A stretch of DNA of 64,000 nt from Delftia sp. PS-11 (GTDB lineage Bacteria; Pseudomonadota; Gammaproteobacteria; Burkholderiales; Burkholderiaceae_C): NCBI RefSeq assembly GCF_029870285.1, contig NZ_JACSYA010000018.1, positions 1 through 64,000 on the forward strand, given 5' to 3'. Made by a program: the position numbers and the translations under genes. Each line of letters begins with the position of its first letter. Within the stretch, counting starts at the first letter, position 1. The notes under the pieces were generated by a model. That model searched no databases. It worked only from the letters and a program-made list of their open reading frames with translations, and had not been told where the DNA came from. Shown piece by piece: positions 35,167 through 42,958 of this stretch.

Positions 35167-36171
35167 TCACTCCAGGCTGGCGCCCGACTCCTTGACGATG
35201 CGCGCCCAGCGCGGCACCTCGGCACGCATCAGCGTCGAGAACTTCTCAACGGAGCCGCCCAGCACGTCACCCCCCTCGGAACGCAGCTTTTCGACCACAT
35301 CGGGCTCGGCCAGCGTGGCGTTGATCGCCTTGTTGAGCTGCTGCACCACAGCGGCGGGCGTGCCCGCAGGCGCCAGCACACCAAACCACGAGGCGGCCTC
35401 GAAGTCCTTGTAGCCAGACTCGGCCAGCGTCGGTGTCTGCGGCAGCTGATCCGAGCGCTTGAGCGAGGTAATGGCCAGGGCGCGCAACTTGCCGTTGCGC
35501 ACCTGGCCCAGCAACGTGGGCACGGCAGACATGTACAAATCGATCTGCCCGCCCACCAGGTCCGTCATGGCCTGGGCAGCGCCCTTGTAAGGCACATGGC
35601 GCAGACGGATGCCGGCCGCCTTCTGCGCCAATTCGCCCGCCAGATGGGCCACCGTGCCATTGCCCGAATAGCCCAGCGTGATGCCGTCGGGCCGGGCCTT
35701 GGCGGCAGCGACCACATCGGCAAAGGTCTTGTAGGGAGAGTTCGCAGGCGTGGCCATGACGATGGGCGCCGAAGACACCAGCGCCACGGGCGCCAGATGC
35801 TTCAGAGGGTCATAGGGCAGCTTGGCGTAGAGCGCGGGATTGATGGCCAGGTTGCTGGTCTGGCCCATGACCAGCGTATAGCCATCGGGGGCTGCCTTGG
35901 CCACGGCATCCACGCCCAGATTGCCGCCCGCGCCGGGGCGGTTGTCCACCACCACCGTCCACTTGTTCTGGTCGGCCAGCTTCTGCGCCACGGTGCGCGC
36001 GATCATGTCCGTGCCGCCGCCCGGCGGAAACGGCACGACCAGACGGATGGGCTTGCTGGGATAGGCAGCCTGGGCCAGCGCGCCGGCAGCGGGTACAACG
36101 CCAGCGGCCACCCCCAGCAGGGCAGCGAACAGGCGGACATTCAGGCGGCGCGAAAAAGCGGAAATGGGCAT
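35167..36171 (-). CDS. Bug-type receptor 1 of the operon
   Basis: The 334-residue receptor is the first gene of the leftward operon. Its signal peptide ends near AGALAQA, followed by YPSKPIRLVVPFPPGGGTDMIA, VVDNRPGAGGNLGV and HVPYKGAAQAMTDLVGGQ. The start at 36171 (MPISAF) is preferred over an earlier in-frame ATG inside the promoter region. It is divergent from the IclR regulator gene. Confidence 0.9.
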   Translation of the reverse strand: MPISAFSRRLNVRLFAALLGVAAGVVPAAGALAQAAYPSKPIRLVVPFPPGGGTDMIARTVAQKLADQNKWTVVVDNRPGAGGNLGVDAVAKAAPDGYTLVMGQTSNLAINPALYAKLPYDPLKHLAPVALVSSAPIVMATPANSPYKTFADVVAAAKARPDGITLGYSGNGTVAHLAGELAQKAAGIRLRHVPYKGAAQAMTDLVGGQIDLYMSAVPTLLGQVRNGKLRALAITSLKRSDQLPQTPTLAESGYKDFEAASWFGVLAPAGTPAAVVQQLNKAINATLAEPDVVEKLRSEGGDVLGGSVEKFSTLMRAEVPRWARIVKESGASLE

Positions 36172-36237
36172 GGTGGACTGTCTCCGTTGTTGTGGGAAAG
36201 AGCACATGCACAGCGGCATGGCGTGGATCGGACTTTA

Positions 36238-36271
36238 TGAAAACGTTTCAACCCATACAATGCCGTTTCAT
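36238..36271. promoter_or_regulatory. IclR-type operator candidate
   Basis: The palindrome TGAAAACGTTTCA (36238-36250) is followed by a half-site CGTTTCAT (36264-36271), in the 120-bp gap between the divergent Bug and IclR genes. The TGAAA...TTTCA form resembles sites of IclR/KdgR-type regulators. Confidence 0.5.
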
Positions 36272-36291
36272 ACAGCGCAACCAATTGCACC

Positions 36292-37074
36292 ATGAGCAAC
36301 CTTCTCTCTCCTGGCGTTCCATCGCCCGACAACCAGGCCACCACGACCAAGGACGGCGGCGTCATCGCCGTCACACGCGCGCTGCAACTGCTGGAAGCCT
36401 TCGCACTGGGCGAGTCACACCTGTCGCTGGCCGAACTGAGCCGGCGCTGCGCGTTGCACAAAACCACCGTGCTGCGCCTGGCGCGCACACTGGCGCAATC
36501 GGGCTTCATGGTCCAGCGCGAGGACGGCGAGTGGCGGCTGGGCCCCGCCGCCGGCTGGCTGGGCGCGCGCTACCAGGCAGGCTTCGATGTCCAGAACGTG
36601 CTGGAGCCCGCCTTGCGCGCACTCACCCAGGCCAGCGGCGAAAGCGCGGCCTTTTACGTGCGCGAAGGCAATGTGCGCACCTGCCTGGTACGTGTGGAAG
36701 GCCCCCAGGCGCTGCGCCACCACGCGCGCATGGGCGAGGGTCTGCCGCTGGACAGCGGCTCGCCCGGGCGAGTGATCCTGGCGTTCTCGGGGGAGCCGGG
36801 CGCCGTGTACGAAAAAATCCGCCAGCGCGGCTACCACTGGTCGATTAGCGAACGCGAACAGGGCGTCGCCACCGTATCGGCGCCCGTGTTCGGCATGCAC
36901 TGGCGGCTCATGGGCTCAGTCTGCATCTCGGGCCCGGCCACACGCCTGCCCGAACCCCGGCTCGAAGCACTGGCGCAGACCGTGGTCGCGGCGGCCAACC
37001 AGCTGTCCTATGCGCTGGCCGGCAGCACCAGCACGCGCTCGCCTGCCGTGCGGGCGAGCAGCTGGCATCCTTGA
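36292..37074 (+). CDS. IclR-family transcriptional regulator
   Basis: The 260-residue regulator has an N-terminal winged helix (VTRALQLLEAFALG to KTTVLRLARTLAQSGFM, residues about 26-70) and a C-terminal IclR effector domain containing GSPGRVILAFSG and SVCISGPATRL. It is divergent from the nine-gene Bug/amidohydrolase operon and is its likely controller, responding to an aromatic or sugar-acid intermediate. Confidence 0.9.
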   Translation: MSNLLSPGVPSPDNQATTTKDGGVIAVTRALQLLEAFALGESHLSLAELSRRCALHKTTVLRLARTLAQSGFMVQREDGEWRLGPAAGWLGARYQAGFDVQNVLEPALRALTQASGESAAFYVREGNVRTCLVRVEGPQALRHHARMGEGLPLDSGSPGRVILAFSGEPGAVYEKIRQRGYHWSISEREQGVATVSAPVFGMHWRLMGSVCISGPATRLPEPRLEALAQTVVAAANQLSYALAGSTSTRSPAVRASSWHP

Positions 37075-37153
37075 GAACGCAAGGAAGGCCTCACCAACGC
37101 TGCACTTGCACAGCCATGGAACCCAGAAAAGGCCTTGAGCACGCGCCCAAGAA

Positions 37154-38068
37154 TCAAGCAGCCGGGCTGCAGGCACGGGCAAACAGCCAGGGGTGAGTTA
37201 CACGACAGTTGTCCATCGCCTGTATCGGCGTCTTGCCCTTGAGCGCCAGTTGCGGGAGTTGGTGGTTGTACAGCGCGACATAACGCTGAAGTGCCTGCCG
37301 CAGATCCTCGCCATCACGAAAGCACCGGGTCTTGAGCACATCGGCCAAGTATCCGTCACAACACTTTGCAAGTCCGACAACGGCATCCGCATCGGGCGCC
37401 AGCAGGACATGCGCAACCCCCAATCCTTGACACAGCCAGGCAAAGGCGGGGTCAGTGAACCCAGGGCCTGCTGGCGTCAGCAGCTGGCGGATCCGGGCAG
37501 GAAAAGCCTGTTGCAAAATCCATACGAAAGAGCGTGCGCTAACCCCGTTGCAATCAGCCTGCAGCATGGCAAAAACCCAACGCGTTGCATGGTCTATGGC
37601 CACAAACAGGTACCCTGGCCCCACAGACCGCTGCTCCAGACGCGGCAAGCCATACACCTGCAGGCGCAGACAGCCTGGCAACTCTGCGTCAGCCATTGCA
37701 TGCGTCTGCACAGACCGCAGCGCTTCCAGATTGCTCACGCCATGGCGGCGCAGACAGCGATCAAGCCCTGATCGTGACACCTCGGCGCACAGGAACTCGC
37801 GCGTGACGGTCAACAGGTCGTCCAATGACAACAGCAAGGCTCGGCGCAGCTGCACGACCACAGCTTCCTGCGCAGGCGTCAGCACGGTCCGCAAACGGTT
37901 GGCAACATTTGGACGATCGCTGAAATTTTGGCGCTTGCGCCACTTGTAGACCGTCTGCACGGTGATGCCGTAACGCTGAGCCAGCACGCTGGCGGACTCG
38001 CTGCTGGCGGCAATCTCGGCCCTCACGTCAGGAGTGGTTCGGGCATTCTTGTGCAAGGGGGTCAGCAT
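37154..38068 (-). CDS. IS481-like transposase with degenerate DDE triad
   Basis: The 304-residue protein has the IS481-type N-terminus (KNARTTPDVRAEIAAS), helix-turn-helix SVLAQRYGITVQTVYKWRKR (residues about 27-46), the VSRSGLDRCLRRHGV block, a YLFVAIDHATRWVF core strand and the C-terminal YVALYNHQLPQLALKGKTP. At the three catalytic positions expected for the family (HVDVKYLP, LTDNGKEF, VERFNGR) it has Gln137, Pro199 and Gly232. The frame is otherwise undamaged. It should not catalyse transposition, so it is either a decaying element or a retained DNA-binding protein. No clear terminal inverted repeats are visible. Confidence 0.8.
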   Translation of the reverse strand: MLTPLHKNARTTPDVRAEIAASSESASVLAQRYGITVQTVYKWRKRQNFSDRPNVANRLRTVLTPAQEAVVVQLRRALLLSLDDLLTVTREFLCAEVSRSGLDRCLRRHGVSNLEALRSVQTHAMADAELPGCLRLQVYGLPRLEQRSVGPGYLFVAIDHATRWVFAMLQADCNGVSARSFVWILQQAFPARIRQLLTPAGPGFTDPAFAWLCQGLGVAHVLLAPDADAVVGLAKCCDGYLADVLKTRCFRDGEDLRQALQRYVALYNHQLPQLALKGKTPIQAMDNCRVTHPWLFARACSPAA

Positions 38069-38622
38069 GAATGTGCCTTCATGGCAGAGCGGGGAGGCAC
38101 TATCGACCGGCACACATCAATCCAGCAATAAAGGTAAGCACGCGAAAGAGCATGGGCCATTAAACAATCCATTGGGACTTAAAACAGAGGGCCACAAACA
38201 AAAAACAACCCTTTTATCTACAACTTTACGGTGAAACACCCCTCATAGTTCTAATACTTTAGAAAATATATACCTGTCAAGATCTTTTGTATCAGATTAA
38301 ATAACGGTATGGGACTTGCTTCATCATGAGTAGATTTACGCGCAAAATTTATGCGCTTTCAGGCAACCATCATAGCTCCACAAAAATCAATCAGACCTGT
38401 CCGAGAATATTGTTAACTTGTTACTTGTTAACCTGTGCATAGAGATCAGCCTGATCACCATAGGAGTCAGGCACACTACAGCCCAGAAACCAAAACGCCT
38501 TCCATAAGGAAGGCGTTGATTGCTGTATGAATTTTTCGATACAACGAGGAGCGGTGTATGCAAAGTCACTGCATGCAAAGCAGCCGCACTACCGCAAGGC
38601 CGCCCGCAGGCGACAGCGGCAC
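38069..38622. other. 554-bp AT-rich gap between transposase-like gene and hcp
   Basis: No supported gene is present. Base composition is much more AT-rich than the flanks. It contains a small duplicated TTGTTAAC-like patch (about 38411-38433) and the hcp terminator at 38494-38517. Confidence 0.55.
38494..38517 (-). terminator. Rho-independent terminator of hcp
   Basis: The perfect 10-bp stem AACGCCTTCC/GGAAGGCGTT with loop ATAA is followed on the leftward strand by TTTTGGTTT, about 105 nt past the hcp stop. Confidence 0.75.
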
Positions 38623-39105
38623 TCAGGCCTCTTTGTTTTCCTTGATGCTGAAGCCCATCTGGCTTTCAGCACCCTTGCCGCCCTGATTGGTCTGCTCCCA
38701 GTACTGGGTCTTGACCTTGGCAGCCTGGAAGGCGTAGTTGACGGTCACCGTGTCAGAGGCATTGGCACCGCTCACGGTCACATTTGTCACCATGACGTCG
38801 GTCAGCGTGACCCTGGTGAACTCGATCTGGGTTCCACCTGCCTTGCACAGAGAAATCTCCACCTGGCCCAGATGCTTGCCAGTCGCACAGTGCTTGAGCA
38901 CAGCAGGGTAGCACTTGTCGATCTTGGCGACGACGTTCAGGTCGTGGAAGCTCACCTTGCCAGCACCGGCGCCACCACCGCTGGCCATGGTGCTGGACTG
39001 GGTCGCACCCCAAGTGAAGGAATCGATGTCAGTCCAACCCTTGTGGTTCGCGTCCTGGGACTCGCCGCTGGCGCCTTCGACCTTCATGAACATATCAACA
39101 GACAT
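38623..39105 (-). CDS. hcp: T6SS tube protein Hcp
   Basis: The 160-residue Hcp has the typical start MSVDMFMKVEGASGES, the KGWTDIDSFTWGATQS strand pair, GKVSFHDLNVVAKIDK and GSASDTVTVNY-like segment. Hexameric rings stack into the T6SS inner tube and carry small effectors in their lumen. It is transcribed alone and leftward, divergent from the main T6SS operon. In many related loci hcp sits just after tssC, a place taken here by effector cargo. GAGGT upstream supports the ATG at 39105. Confidence 0.95.
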   Translation of the reverse strand: MSVDMFMKVEGASGESQDANHKGWTDIDSFTWGATQSSTMASGGGAGAGKVSFHDLNVVAKIDKCYPAVLKHCATGKHLGQVEISLCKAGGTQIEFTRVTLTDVMVTNVTVSGANASDTVTVNYAFQAAKVKTQYWEQTNQGGKGAESQMGFSIKENKEA

Positions 39106-39714
39106 GGAACACCTCGTGAATAGGAAAATAATGGAAAGTTCGCATGCAAACCGACGGGCCAATCAAAACAAGATTTTGCATGCGAACAAATAGCACACTC
39201 GTGCGAAGCAACACCTGACCATGGGAACCATCGAGACGATAGCTCACACCCATTGATCAAGCGGAATAACGCAGGAACCACAAGAGAGAAACCTGTAGTT
39301 GAATTTTATCGCCCGCCCTCCGATACCTCCCTCAGTTGGAGCCGCGATGATAGTGGATAATTTTCATGGATGACAAGTACAAGCTGCCATCTTCACATAG
39401 GCAGAATAAGTTAGAAATTGTATCCAATGCAAATACATGCCAGCCAGTCATATTTTTCCGAGGTTCACAGACTACACTTACGCTGCTTTGAGGCCGGCAC
39501 CATATGACGCGAAGGCACCCCCTTCAAGATCATCAGCCACTTTTACCGGCCTCTTGCCGCAAGCGCTCATGAGGGCGTAATGAATCTGCGGCAAAGGGCG
39601 ACTGCTTGCGCAGGCAGTCAAATCAACAATCCAAGCAGCCCACACCGGGCTCGGCACTGCCAGCGCGATCGAAAGATCACGCAGGCAGTGAAACAACATC
39701 GTGGGTAGCATTAC
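39106..39714. other. 609-bp divergent control region of hcp and the T6SS operon
   Basis: No gene is supported. The left and centre are AT-rich (promoter side of hcp). The right side leads into the kinase gene. I see no sigma-54 site with correct spacing and no clear operator. Confidence 0.5.
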
Positions 39715-41646
39715 ATGGATAGCGCTGCAACAGGTTCGACCAACTGCCTTCCGGCAGGTGTCCAGATTGGCGAATACCGCGTGCTTGACGTAATCGGCGA
39801 AGGCGGCTTCGGCATCGTCTACCGCGCCAAGGACCTGGCGCTGGATCGCGAGGTGGCGATCAAGGAGTACATGCCTGCGGCCCTTGCAGGCCGCCAAAGC
39901 TCGCACCATGTCCATGTGCGCTCGCAGCACCGGGGCGCCTTCGATGCAGGTCTGCGCAGTTTCATCAACGAGGCAAGGCTGCTCGCCCGCTTTTCACACC
40001 CTACCCTGGTCCACGTATACCGTTTCTTCGAAGCCGGCGGAACCGCCTACATGGTGATGCGCCTCTACGAGGGACAAACGCTGCGCCATGTGCTGGACAA
40101 CCCCGCCACACGCCTGAACCAGGAAACACTGTGTGCACTGCTGGCGCCACTGCTGGACGTGCTCGAAGTGCTGCATGCCGAGGACTGCTTCCATCGCGAC
40201 ATCGCGCCCGACAACATTTTCGTGCAGCACGATGGCAGCCCTGTGCTGCTGGATTTCGGCGCCGCGCGGCGCATCATCGGCGACATGACCCAGGCCCTGA
40301 CCATGGTGCTCAAACCAGGATTTGCGCCGATTGAGCAGTACGTGGATGACGGCGCCATGCCGCAGGGCGCATGGACCGACGTCTACCAGGTCGGAGCACT
40401 GATGCATATGGCCGTGACTGGCAAGCCTCCAGCAACCTCGGTCGCCCGCATGGTCAGCGACCCCCTTCTGCGGTTGACAGCAGCCCAGGCCCCAGGCTTC
40501 ACCGAGGCCTTCCTGCACGGCATGCACTGCGCACTGGCCGTGCAGCCCCAGGAGCGCCCCCAGTCCATTGCGCAGCTGCGGCTGTTGCTCGGGCTACCCT
40601 CGTCAGCCCAGACCGTGGCACCGCCCTCGTTCGCCATGCCAGCGACTGCCAGCTTGCCAATGCCTGCACCGCCAACGCAGTTGCAGCAGCCCACTGCTCT
40701 GGAAGGGCAGCATGCAGAAACGCACACCGGCACCACTGCACTGCCCACACATGCAGCCAATGCTCCAACCGGCCTGCTGGATGGCGTGGCGCAACTGGAC
40801 ATAGAAAAGATATTGCCTGCCATGCAGCCACCACCGGTGTCTGAGCCAGACCCCGCTGCGGGCCCAGTCCAGCCCGCAATGACAGTGGCCGAGACCACCC
40901 GCGCGGCACCTCCTGCACAGGTGCCGCCAGCGCAGGCACAGCCGGAAACACAGGCAGCGGGCGCTTTACCGCGCAAACGATTGTTCAAATCTGCCGCCAT
41001 TGCAGCGGGCGTCGTTGTTGCGATCACTGCAGCGGGCATGGCGTGGTTTAACCACTCACAGCAACAGGCGCGCGCAGCTACGCTCGCTGCACGCGACGGA
41101 CTGGCCTGGCAACAGGCACAAAGCCAGTCGACTTTGCTCAGCATGCAGGACTATCTGGACAGCTTCCCCGAAGGCAGACATCGTGCCGAAGCGCAGACTC
41201 TGATGCAGCGACTGCTCAACGAGGCATCTCTGGCCCACTCCCCAAAGGAAGAACTGCTACCCCCGCTGGAGCAGGCCTCTGCCACACCCGAAGCCCATAT
41301 CGCGACATCCCCGCCAGCCAGCCAGGCCGAATCCCAGGAACCTGTCGCTGCTGCTGCGGTAGCTCCCGTTGCGGCACCCCAGCCACCCGAGACCACAGCC
41401 AAGGCAGAGGCTCGCAAGCCCGCAGTGGCCATGGGCAAGGTTCATTTCCGTATCTCCCCTTGGGGCTACGTGTCAGTGAATCGAGCTGCCGCCAAGACCA
41501 GTCCACCCATGACGCAGATGGAACTGCCCGAAGGGGAATACCGCATCGACATCAGCAACCCTGGGGCAGGCTCAGTCACCGCAGTCACCAAGACCATCCA
41601 GGTGAAAAACGGCGAACCGGTCACGGTCCGCCACCTCTTCGAATGA
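39715..41646 (+). CDS. T6SS-associated Ser/Thr protein kinase with C-terminal PEGA-like domain
   Basis: The 643-residue protein starts with a Hanks-type kinase domain (residues about 20-290): glycine loop GEGGFG 28-33, Lys50 (VAIKEY), catalytic HRD 160-162 with DN at 166-167, DFG at 180-182, and GFAPIEQY activation segment. A proline/alanine-rich linker, a membrane helix (about 424-443) and a periplasmic region ending in a PEGA-like domain (RISPWGYVSVNRAA) follow. It is the equivalent of PpkA, which phosphorylates the FHA protein to switch on T6SS assembly. The phosphatase and FHA genes lie downstream in the same operon. Confidence 0.88.
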   Translation: MDSAATGSTNCLPAGVQIGEYRVLDVIGEGGFGIVYRAKDLALDREVAIKEYMPAALAGRQSSHHVHVRSQHRGAFDAGLRSFINEARLLARFSHPTLVHVYRFFEAGGTAYMVMRLYEGQTLRHVLDNPATRLNQETLCALLAPLLDVLEVLHAEDCFHRDIAPDNIFVQHDGSPVLLDFGAARRIIGDMTQALTMVLKPGFAPIEQYVDDGAMPQGAWTDVYQVGALMHMAVTGKPPATSVARMVSDPLLRLTAAQAPGFTEAFLHGMHCALAVQPQERPQSIAQLRLLLGLPSSAQTVAPPSFAMPATASLPMPAPPTQLQQPTALEGQHAETHTGTTALPTHAANAPTGLLDGVAQLDIEKILPAMQPPPVSEPDPAAGPVQPAMTVAETTRAAPPAQVPPAQAQPETQAAGALPRKRLFKSAAIAAGVVVAITAAGMAWFNHSQQQARAATLAARDGLAWQQAQSQSTLLSMQDYLDSFPEGRHRAEAQTLMQRLLNEASLAHSPKEELLPPLEQASATPEAHIATSPPASQAESQEPVAAAAVAPVAAPQPPETTAKAEARKPAVAMGKVHFRISPWGYVSVNRAAAKTSPPMTQMELPEGEYRIDISNPGAGSVTAVTKTIQVKNGEPVTVRHLFE

Positions 41647-41655
41647 GCGTGGTGC

Positions 41656-42429
41656 ATGGCTGTATTGTTGCCCCCCCACTGGCTGCTGCCTGTATGTCTG
41701 GCATGGCTGGCCCTGCCAGTGCAGGCCCAGCAGCGCCAGGCAGCCTGCGCAGAGTCCTCTGCCTCCAGCGCCCGCACGTCTGCAGGGCGACCTCTGCTGG
41801 GCCAAGGCATCGCACAGTACGAAGTACGCGACCTGGCACAGGCAGAACACAGCCTGCAGGCGGCCTTGTCTTCTGGGCTGCCTGACGCAGCCGAACGCGC
41901 ATCGGCCCACAAGTACCTGGCCTTCGTGTATTGCACACAAAGGCAGTGGCCGCAGTGCGAGGCCGCTTTCGAGGCAGCCTTTGCTGCACATGCAGGCTTC
42001 GCACTGCAGACTTACGAAACCACGGGTACGCCATGGGGGCAGGCCTACAGTCGAGCACTGGAGCGCTGGACGCAGAACTGCCGGCAAGCGCATTCTCCCA
42101 AAGCAGCGATAACGCTCGGCAGTTTCGAGCTGAACAGCCGGGTCATCACGGCAATCACCCCACTGAACTCGGCCACCTCTGTGCCCCGCCTCCAGGCCGC
42201 GCAGGCACCCAGGGCCGATCACAACCTGCGCCTGAGGATCAGCCCCTGGGCACATGTGCGGATCAACGGCAAGCCTACCGGCGTGACCCCTCCGCTTGTT
42301 TGGCTGAAGCTGCCCGCCGGCACCCACACGGTGGAGTTGCTCAGTCCTGGTTTCGAGAGCTTTCGCCAGGTGATTCAGCTCACCGAAGGGCAGCTCCTGA
42401 CCCTTTCCCATGACTTTGACGCGAGATGA
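41656..42429 (+). CDS. TssQ-like/PEGA hybrid periplasmic protein
   Basis: The 257-residue protein has a signal peptide (LLPVCLAWLALPVQAQ). Its middle (about residues 45-140) resembles the next gene's TssQ: KYLAFVYCTQRQWPQC, then F..AF, then GTPWGQAYSRA. Its C-terminus (about 190-257) repeats the PEGA-like module of the preceding kinase (LRISPWAHVRINGKPTGVTPP). It therefore combines domains of its two neighbours. Its role is unknown, probably periplasmic or outer-membrane-linked T6SS regulation. It overlaps tssQ by 4 bases. Confidence 0.75.
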   Translation: MAVLLPPHWLLPVCLAWLALPVQAQQRQAACAESSASSARTSAGRPLLGQGIAQYEVRDLAQAEHSLQAALSSGLPDAAERASAHKYLAFVYCTQRQWPQCEAAFEAAFAAHAGFALQTYETTGTPWGQAYSRALERWTQNCRQAHSPKAAITLGSFELNSRVITAITPLNSATSVPRLQAAQAPRADHNLRLRISPWAHVRINGKPTGVTPPLVWLKLPAGTHTVELLSPGFESFRQVIQLTEGQLLTLSHDFDAR

Positions 42430-42932
42430 GTATGCACATCCCTTCTTCGATTCGCTTTCTGTCTGCCTCCCTGGTGATGGCCTTCGGCCTTGCCGCTTGC
42501 CAGACCCCGCCGCCGCCCGCCCCTGAGCCTGCCGTGGCGCCAGTTGCACCTGAGCCCGTCAAGCCGGTAGACCCCGTGGTAATCAAGGAACAGGAGCTGG
42601 TCGATGCCATCCAGATGTATGTCGATGGCCGCTACGAAAACGCAATCAATGCGCTGACACCACTGTCCACCGCTCAGGAATTGCCCATGAGTTCTCAGGT
42701 CAAGGCGCTGAAGTACATCGCCTTCAGCCACTGCGTCGAAGGCCGCAGAAAGCCCTGCCGCCAGCACTTTGACATGGCATTGGCGCTGGACCCCAGCTTT
42801 CAGTTGACCGAAGCCGAGAAGGGGCACCCCGTCTGGGGACGGGAGTTCAGCAATGCCCGCGCAGCCGCTTTGCGCTCCAAGAAGAAGCCAGCACCCGCCC
42901 CCGCATCTACTCCCGCGCGCAAAGCATCCTGA
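42426..42932 (+). CDS. tssQ: TssQ-family T6SS-associated lipoprotein
   Basis: The 168-residue lipoprotein has a lipobox FGLAAC (Cys near residue 25) after a short signal, a proline-rich tether, and a TPR-like helical domain with KYIAFSHCVEGRRKPC and HPVWGREFSNARAAA. It is an accessory T6SS component of betaproteobacteria, probably anchored in the outer membrane. The start overlaps the previous stop (ATGA). An alternative ATG lies 6 nt later. Confidence 0.8.
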   Translation: MSMHIPSSIRFLSASLVMAFGLAACQTPPPPAPEPAVAPVAPEPVKPVDPVVIKEQELVDAIQMYVDGRYENAINALTPLSTAQELPMSSQVKALKYIAFSHCVEGRRKPCRQHFDMALALDPSFQLTEAEKGHPVWGREFSNARAAALRSKKKPAPAPASTPARKAS

Positions 42933-42958
42933 AGCACGACTGTCCTACCAAAGCACCC

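Noticed and set aside
37075..38622. A complete, active insertion sequence
   Set aside because: No matching terminal inverted repeats or target duplication could be seen, and the transposase lacks its catalytic residues.
39505..39535. Possible sigma-54 promoter ahead of the T6SS kinase (CGGCACC...GACGC)
   Set aside because: The spacing between GG and GC is 11 instead of 10 and the flanks do not match the consensus.
39478..39930. Leftward ORF overlapping the kinase start
   Set aside because: It overlaps the well-supported kinase gene, has no domain resemblance and sits partly in the control region.
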